This document shows positions 32,493 to 37,241 of a stretch of 37,241 nt of DNA, piece after piece. The position numbers and the translations under genes are program-made. Origin of the DNA: Ruminococcaceae bacterium UBA1741 (GTDB taxonomy: Bacteria > Bacillota > Clostridia > Oscillospirales > Acutalibacteraceae); assembly GCA_002315685.1 (NCBI GenBank), contig DCHX01000010.1, forward strand, positions 1-37,241, given 5' to 3'. A model generated the notes under the pieces. It saw only the letters and a program-made list of their open reading frames with translations, ran no database searches and had not been told where the DNA came from. Numbering within the stretch: the stretch's first letter is position 1; the number at the start of each line of letters is the position of its first letter.

Positions 32493-35087
32493 TTATATTG
32501 ATTTTGCTTTATTTGCAATATCAAAAAGTATTTCCATTGACTCAATAGGTGTCAGCGTGTTTACATCAATGGTTTGTAATTCTTTCAGTATATCTTGTGC
32601 GCCTTGCATTTCAATAGGTATTTGAGCCGATGCGGTAGGCACCTGCTTATATGTTACAATACCGTTTGACTCGATTTCCTTCAAAATTGCCTTTGCTCTG
32701 TCGGTTACTGCCTTCGGCACACCGCTTAGCAACGCAACCTCAATACCGTAGCTGTCATCGGCACCGCCCGATACAATTCTTCTAAGGAAAATTATATCGT
32801 CTCCGCGCTTTTTAACCGCAATGTTGTAATTCTTAATTCCCGACATTTCGGTTTCCATATTCGTAAGCTCGTGATAGTGTGTCGCAAACAGGGATTTAGC
32901 ACCTAATTTCTTCTTATCCGCAACATATTCGATAACCGCTTTTGCTATCGACATTCCGTCATAAGTAGAGGTGCCTCTGCCGATTTCGTCAAGTATCAGC
33001 AAACTGTTTTTAGTTGCGTGTTTCAAAATATTCGCAACCTCGCTCATTTCTACCATAAAGGTTGACTGTCCCGAAGCCAAATCGTCCGAAGCACCAACCC
33101 TTGTAAAAATCGCATCAACAACGCCGATTTCGGCACTTGTCGCAGGAACAAACGAGCCGATTTGCGCCATTAAAGTAATTATCGCCACTTGGCGCATATA
33201 TGTAGATTTACCTGCCATATTAGGTCCCGTAATAATCGCACAGCGGTTATCGTTTGTATCAAGATAGGTGTCGTTCGATACAAAGGGCGCTTTAAGCAGC
33301 TGCTCAACAACAGGGTGTCTTCCCGCTTTAATATTCACACTTCCCGAATTGTTGACAATAGGTCTTGCATAGTTATTAAGCACCGCAACATCGGCAAAAG
33401 AGCAAACTACATCAAGCCTTGCAATAGCCGAAGCGGTTACTTGAAAACGGGTGGCCGCTTGGGCAACCGTTTTTCTTATGCCGTCGAATATTTCGTATTC
33501 AAGAGCAATATCACGGTCTTTTGCCGTCAAAACTCGACTTTCAAGCTCTTTTAACTCTTCGGTAATATATCGTTCGGCATTAGTAAGTGTTTGTTTTCTT
33601 ATATACTCCTCGGGGACTTTGTCGAGGAAAGAATTTGTTACCTCAATATAGTATCCGAAAACCTTATTGTAACGAACCCTAAGGGTTTTGATGCCGGTTT
33701 TTTCACGCTCTCTTGCCTCGATTTCGGCAAGAAGGTCGCTTCCGCCGTTCATACAGGAACGAAGCTCATCAACCTCGGCACTGTAACCCGCCTTAATAAT
33801 CTTGCCCTCTTTTACCAAAAGCGGAGCCTCGTCATCAATAGAGCGGTCAATAAGGTCAACTATATCCTCACATTCGTCAATGTCGCCGTAAATGCCTTTA
33901 AGCATTTTTGAACTTGCGCTATTAAGCATTTCTTTAATAAACGGGAAACGACGAGCCGTAAAGGAAAGACTTTTAAGGTCCTTAGGCGAAGCGGTACCGT
34001 AAACCGCTTTTGTGATAATTCTTTCAATATCACGAATTCCGCTCATATACTCAACAAGTTCAAGTCGCATTTGAGTATCACTCGCAAGCTCCTCAACCGC
34101 ATTTTGCCTTAAAGAAATTTCGGAAATTGAGATAAGCGGTTTGGTTATCCAAGAACGGATAAGCCGTTTACCCATTGCGGTTTTTGTTTTGTCAAGCACC
34201 CATAAAAGTGAACCTTTTTTTGCCTTCGAGCGCATAGTTTCGCAAAGCTCAAGATTTCTTATTGCGGTCATATCAAGGCGCATATACATAGCGCCCGAAT
34301 AAATTTCAACGCTTTTAAGAACGGTTCTTTCGCTCTTGCCGTTTTCGTAAAGGTAATCGACAACGGCACCCAAAGCAATTACGGTAGCGCTGTCCTTTTG
34401 AAGCCCTAAATTTTCGGGACTTACCACACCGAAAGCCTTGCAAACAAGCCTGTCCGCATTATCCTTTTCAAAACAGGCATCCTCTCGCTTTGTGAGTGTA
34501 CCCGTATAGGTGTTTTCGAGAAAATCCGCAAGTAACGCCGAGGGAACGGTTTTATTTATCAACACTTCGCTCGGGGAAAACCTCATAATTTCGTCAATTA
34601 TAAGCTTTTCTCTGTCATCCTCGGAAATTTCGGTTATATGGCATTCGCCCGTCGAAACATCCGCAAAGCATACGCCGACGCTTTGCTTTGTAAATACAAC
34701 AGACGCCAAATAGTTGTTTTTCGATTCGTCAAGCATACCGTCTTCAATAACGGTGCCGGGTGTAATTACCCTTATTACATCACGCTTAACAAGACCTTTT
34801 GCCTTTGCGGGGTCTTCGGTTTGTTCGCAAATCGCAATCTTATAGCCTTTTGAAACAAGTCGGGAAATATAACTTTCACAGCTATGGTAAGGAACACCGC
34901 ACATAGGCGCCCGTTCTTCCATACCGCAATCTTTTCCGGTTAAAACAAGTTCAAGCTCTTCGGACACAAGCTTTGCGTCATCAAAAAACATCTCATAAAA
35001 ATCGCCTAAACGGAAAAAGAGAATGCTGTCTTTGTTTTGGTCCTTTATTTCCATGTACTGTCGCATCATCGGAGACAATTCAGCCAC
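32493..35087 (-). CDS. mutS: DNA mismatch repair protein MutS
   Basis: This 864-residue mismatch sensor has the Phe-X-Glu mismatch-binding motif in FFRLGDFYEMFFDDA, which distinguishes it from MutS2. The Walker A GPNMAGKSTYMRQV is near residue 617, followed by DEIGRGTSTYDG near 699 and a C-terminal ATPase dimer region. The start is a GTG at 35087, with AGGGGAG seven bases upstream. It lies between a YlbF-like gene and mutL. Confidence 0.97.
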   Translation of the reverse strand: MAELSPMMRQYMEIKDQNKDSILFFRLGDFYEMFFDDAKLVSEELELVLTGKDCGMEERAPMCGVPYHSCESYISRLVSKGYKIAICEQTEDPAKAKGLVKRDVIRVITPGTVIEDGMLDESKNNYLASVVFTKQSVGVCFADVSTGECHITEISEDDREKLIIDEIMRFSPSEVLINKTVPSALLADFLENTYTGTLTKREDACFEKDNADRLVCKAFGVVSPENLGLQKDSATVIALGAVVDYLYENGKSERTVLKSVEIYSGAMYMRLDMTAIRNLELCETMRSKAKKGSLLWVLDKTKTAMGKRLIRSWITKPLISISEISLRQNAVEELASDTQMRLELVEYMSGIRDIERIITKAVYGTASPKDLKSLSFTARRFPFIKEMLNSASSKMLKGIYGDIDECEDIVDLIDRSIDDEAPLLVKEGKIIKAGYSAEVDELRSCMNGGSDLLAEIEAREREKTGIKTLRVRYNKVFGYYIEVTNSFLDKVPEEYIRKQTLTNAERYITEELKELESRVLTAKDRDIALEYEIFDGIRKTVAQAATRFQVTASAIARLDVVCSFADVAVLNNYARPIVNNSGSVNIKAGRHPVVEQLLKAPFVSNDTYLDTNDNRCAIITGPNMAGKSTYMRQVAIITLMAQIGSFVPATSAEIGVVDAIFTRVGASDDLASGQSTFMVEMSEVANILKHATKNSLLILDEIGRGTSTYDGMSIAKAVIEYVADKKKLGAKSLFATHYHELTNMETEMSGIKNYNIAVKKRGDDIIFLRRIVSGGADDSYGIEVALLSGVPKAVTDRAKAILKEIESNGIVTYKQVPTASAQIPIEMQGAQDILKELQTIDVNTLTPIESMEILFDIANKAKSI

Positions 35088-35134
35088 ACAAAAACTCCCC
35101 TTTCATATACTTCCCTAAAACTTAAATTCGAATA

Positions 35135-35542
35135 TCAGTGGCAACCGCCGCAGCTATCACAGCTACCCGAGCAGGAATGTGTTTCGGGCTCAACGGTTTT
35201 CGGGTCGGCACCCTCAACACATTGATAAATTACACTGTTAATATCGTTAAGCATAGCATCAAGGTCTGCCTTTGCGGTATTGAAATCGAGCATAGCCTTG
35301 CTTGCCATAACCTCGCTGTAAATTGTGCGAAGCGATTCGTTTAATTCCTTAATCTTTTCTTCGTCGGGGGTTTCCTTGTCGTTTTCCTGTTCGAGATTCA
35401 TTCTGTTAATGTTGAACTCGCCGATTTTTTTTTGCAATTCTTCGTTATTATCAACGCCTAATTTTGCCTTTGCATAAGCCAAAAAGCGTTCATCCTTTTG
35501 AATTTCTTCTCCTAATTTTCTTGTAGCATCAAGTATAGCCAT
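35135..35542 (-). CDS. YlbF/YmcA-family protein with C-terminal cysteine cluster
   Basis: This 135-residue helical protein (DATRKLGEEIQKDERFLAYA; LNESLRTIYSEVMASKAMLD) fits the YlbF/YmcA family. In Bacillus, YlbF, YmcA and YaaT form the Y-complex that carries Fe-S clusters and acts with RNase Y in mRNA processing and in competence, biofilm and sporulation decisions. The last 12 residues, CSGSCDSCGGCH, place four cysteines (124, 128, 131, 134) as a likely metal or Fe-S site. An AAGGAGA site precedes the ATG. It lies between miaB, an Fe-S enzyme, and mutS; ymcA also follows miaB in Bacillus. Confidence 0.85.
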   Translation of the reverse strand: MAILDATRKLGEEIQKDERFLAYAKAKLGVDNNEELQKKIGEFNINRMNLEQENDKETPDEEKIKELNESLRTIYSEVMASKAMLDFNTAKADLDAMLNDINSVIYQCVEGADPKTVEPETHSCSGSCDSCGGCH

Positions 35543-35565
35543 TTTGTTTTCTCCTTAAATTTTAT

Positions 35566-36969
35566 TTATATCTGTGTACCGTAAAGCACACTGTTATACG
35601 AATTGATTTTAACATCCGCAAAGGTGCCGATTTTTGATTTGTCGGCCTTTACATAAATGTTATAGGTACCGCTCGACTTGCCGATTAGGTATCCGTCCTC
35701 GGGAGCCTCCTCCTCAAACAAAACTCTAACCGTTTTGCCTACCGCTTCGTTGTTGTATTTCTTTTGAATGGTGTCCTGCGCCCTTAAAAGCTCATCAAAC
35801 CACTTGCCCTTTTCCTGCCTCGTAACACTGTCGGGCATAACCGCTGCCGGTGTTCCCTCTCGGGGAGAATAGATAAAGGTAAAAAGGGAGGCAAACCCAA
35901 CCTCTTTTACAAGTGTCAAAGTTTCCTTAAAGTCCTCATAGGTTTCTCCGGGAAATCCCACGATAATATCGCTCGTAAAGGCAATATCGGGCATTTTTTC
36001 TCTCGCCGACTTAATAAGAGATAAATATTTTTCTCTTGTATATCGGCGGTTCATAGCGGTAAGTATCTTGGTGCTTCCGCTTTGGAACGGAAGATGGAGG
36101 TGCCTCTCGACCTTTTCGCAGTCCCGCATAGCATCAAGCAATTCTTCGGTGCAGTCCTTTGGGTGCGAGGTCATAAACCTAATACGGAAATCGCCCTCGA
36201 CATCATTTACCATACGAAGCAATTTCGCAAAGTTTATGCCGTCGTCATTTCCCTTTCCGAAGGAATTGACATTTTGACCTAAAAGCATTATTTCCTTATA
36301 GCCGTCAGCCACCATTTGCTTAACCTCGGCTATAATTCGGTCGGCGCTTCTTGACCTCTCACGGCCTCTAACATAAGGCACAATACAGTAGGTACAAAAA
36401 TTATCGCAACCGTACATAATAGGTATATATCCCTTAAACTTGCCCTCTCGGTCAACGGGTACACCCTCAACAATTTCGCCGTTTTCAAGAGCAAGCTCAA
36501 CTATTCTTTTTCCGCCCGATAATCTTTTATATATAAATTCGGGGAGCCTATGGGTTACCTGCGTTCCGAAAAGAATATCAACATAAGGGTAGCTCTCACG
36601 AAAGCGGTCGGCAACCGCTTGTTGCTGTACCATACAACCGCATACCGCCACTAACAAACGGGGATTTTGTTTTTTAAGTCTTTTTGTGGCGCCGACATTT
36701 CCCCAAACTCTGTCCTCGGCGTGTCCCCTTACGGCACAGGTGTTAAATATGATAAAATCGGCATCCTCCTGCGCTTCGCAAATCTCGTAGCCCATAAGAG
36801 AAAGCATACCTTTCAGGCGTTGCGAGTCGCTGACATTTTGCTGACAGCCGTATGTAACAACACAAGCCTTCGGCGTATGCGTGCCGTCGCTTAAAATTAT
36901 CCTTTTTACCCTTTCGGCATAAGCCGTTTGCTCGGTAGGATAAGATATGTTTATATCAAATTCGGACAA
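35566..36969 (-). CDS. miaB: tRNA-2-methylthio-N6-isopentenyladenosine synthase
   Basis: This 467-residue radical-SAM methylthiotransferase adds the methylthio group to i6A37, downstream of MiaA. The N-terminal cluster cysteines are Cys42 (TYGCQQN), Cys78 (FNTCAVR) and Cys112 (CGCM). The radical-SAM CxxxCxxC is Cys188, Cys192, Cys195 in YGCDNFCTYCIVPYVRG. A TRAM domain closes the protein. The frame is open to 37062, but that would cross the promoter. The TTG at 36969 with AAGGGG nine bases upstream gives the normal N-terminus. It is the first gene of the long minus-strand operon. Confidence 0.95.
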   Translation of the reverse strand: MSEFDINISYPTEQTAYAERVKRIILSDGTHTPKACVVTYGCQQNVSDSQRLKGMLSLMGYEICEAQEDADFIIFNTCAVRGHAEDRVWGNVGATKRLKKQNPRLLVAVCGCMVQQQAVADRFRESYPYVDILFGTQVTHRLPEFIYKRLSGGKRIVELALENGEIVEGVPVDREGKFKGYIPIMYGCDNFCTYCIVPYVRGRERSRSADRIIAEVKQMVADGYKEIMLLGQNVNSFGKGNDDGINFAKLLRMVNDVEGDFRIRFMTSHPKDCTEELLDAMRDCEKVERHLHLPFQSGSTKILTAMNRRYTREKYLSLIKSAREKMPDIAFTSDIIVGFPGETYEDFKETLTLVKEVGFASLFTFIYSPREGTPAAVMPDSVTRQEKGKWFDELLRAQDTIQKKYNNEAVGKTVRVLFEEEAPEDGYLIGKSSGTYNIYVKADKSKIGTFADVKINSYNSVLYGTQI

Positions 36970-37000
36970 GTGATATTTCCCCTTATATATAATTATTATT

Positions 37001-37029
37001 ATTATACTATAATCGGGTAATATTATCAA
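37001..37029 (-). promoter_or_regulatory. Promoter of the miaB-to-transketolase operon
   Basis: On the minus strand TTGATA (37029-37024) and TATAAT (37006-37001) are 17 bases apart, with the start site near 36994. It is the only clear promoter I found upstream of the 14-gene run. Confidence 0.78.
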
Positions 37030-37069
37030 GCAAAAAAGACTATATTTTTGCACATTTTTCAAAAAAATC

Positions 37070-37098
37070 TTGACAAAGCAATTTCGATATACTATAAT
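37070..37098 (+). promoter_or_regulatory. Promoter of tRNA-Thr
   Basis: TTGACA (37070-37075) and TATAAT (37093-37098) are both perfect consensus and 17 bases apart, as expected for a stable RNA gene. The start site would be near 37105, about 24 bases before the mature tRNA. Confidence 0.88.
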
Positions 37099-37128
37099 AA
37101 TTTAGCTGTCTGAAACGACACATATTTT

Positions 37129-37204
37129 GCTGCTATGGCTCAGATGGTAGAGCACATCCTTGGTAAGGATGAGGTCACCGGTTCAATTCCGGTTAGCAGC
37201 TCCA
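37129..37204 (+). tRNA. tRNA-Thr (anticodon GGT)
   Basis: The 76-nt sequence folds as a standard cloverleaf. The acceptor stem is GCTGCTA/TAGCAGC, the D arm GCTC...GAGC, the anticodon arm CATCC/GGATG with loop TTGGTAA (anticodon GGT, Thr), and the T arm ACCGG/CCGGT with loop TTCAATT. The discriminator is T and the 3' CCA is encoded. The 37 bases after it hold no further gene that I can see before the window ends. Confidence 0.97.
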
Positions 37205-37241
37205 TGAAAAAAGCACTTGCGAATGCGGTGTGTTCTAAAGG

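Noticed and set aside
36970..37062. N-terminal extension of miaB
   Set aside because: It would have to be transcribed from upstream of the only visible promoter and adds an Ile-rich segment not seen in the family.
1..37241. CRISPR arrays, intact transposons, rRNA genes
   Set aside because: I looked for regularly spaced repeats, transposase motifs and rRNA-like sequence and saw none.
37205..37241. Second tRNA or terminator after tRNA-Thr
   Set aside because: Only 37 bases remain; no acceptor-like start or clear stem with T run can be made out.

Overview
The window looks like chromosomal DNA of a low-to-mid-GC, spore-forming Gram-positive bacterium of the class Clostridia, most plausibly a gut Oscillospiraceae/Ruminococcaceae-type organism. 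This rests on a GerA-type germinant receptor operon, a type III glutamine synthetase, a transketolase split into two subunits, MutS2, DivIVA, SepF and a YlbF-like protein, strong AGGAGG-type ribosome sites and frequent TTG starts. It is inferred from gene content only; no 16S rRNA or other lineage marker is present.

Layout. (1) Positions 1-2580 (+) are the right end of a prophage or phage-derived element: the end of a tail-fibre-like gene, a second tail-associated protein, a 54-aa protein, a small membrane protein, an amidase endolysin with a Cpl-7-type wall-binding repeat, and a small r1t-like holin. A bidirectional terminator separates it from host genes. (2) 2659-6010 (-) holds an rpe-phosphohexomutase operon with a strong promoter and a translationally coupled pair made of a SLOG-fold protein and a membrane-bound XRE regulator. 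The pair shares a divergent promoter region with (3) an Lrp/AsnC regulator (6141-6596, +). (4) 6687-13157 (+) carries a compact gerA-type operon, a D,D-carboxypeptidase, glucose-6-phosphate isomerase with its own promoter, and a small P-loop protein. (5) 13268-15364 (-) is glutamine synthetase III with its own promoter. (6) 15509-21871 (-) is phoH-ybeY-era-(yqzL-like)-recO-mutS2 plus a downstream membrane protein with LCP-like remnants. (7) 21950-22370 is a gene-poor patch with a coding remnant of unknown origin, inverted repeats and a strong bidirectional terminator. (8) 22369-36969 (-) is one dense run of 14 genes behind a single recognisable promoter: miaB, ylbF-like, mutS, mutL, miaA, an HlyD-like adaptor, yggS/ylmE, sepF, ylmH, divIVA, lspA, rluD-type pseudouridine synthase, and the two transketolase subunits. 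(9) At the right edge, divergent from miaB, a consensus promoter drives tRNA-Thr(GGT).

How the genes fit together. The long operon joins tRNA/rRNA modification (MiaA, MiaB, RluD-type), mismatch repair (MutS, MutL) and the division and cell-pole cluster (SepF, YlmE, YlmH, DivIVA, LspA). The phoH-era-recO run is a ribosome-maturation and recombination module. The gerA genes and the carboxypeptidase belong to sporulation and germination. Rpe, the split transketolase, Pgi and the hexomutase cover pentose-phosphate and hexose-phosphate interconversion.

Most of the window is well-understood core genome. The least-explained parts are the SLOG/membrane-XRE pair with its palindromic divergent promoter, the remnant patch at 21950-22370, the LCP-like protein whose ribosome site lies in the preceding terminator hairpin, the yqzL-like ORF overlapping recO, and a MutL with a changed endonuclease motif. 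I saw no CRISPR array, no intact transposon and no rRNA.
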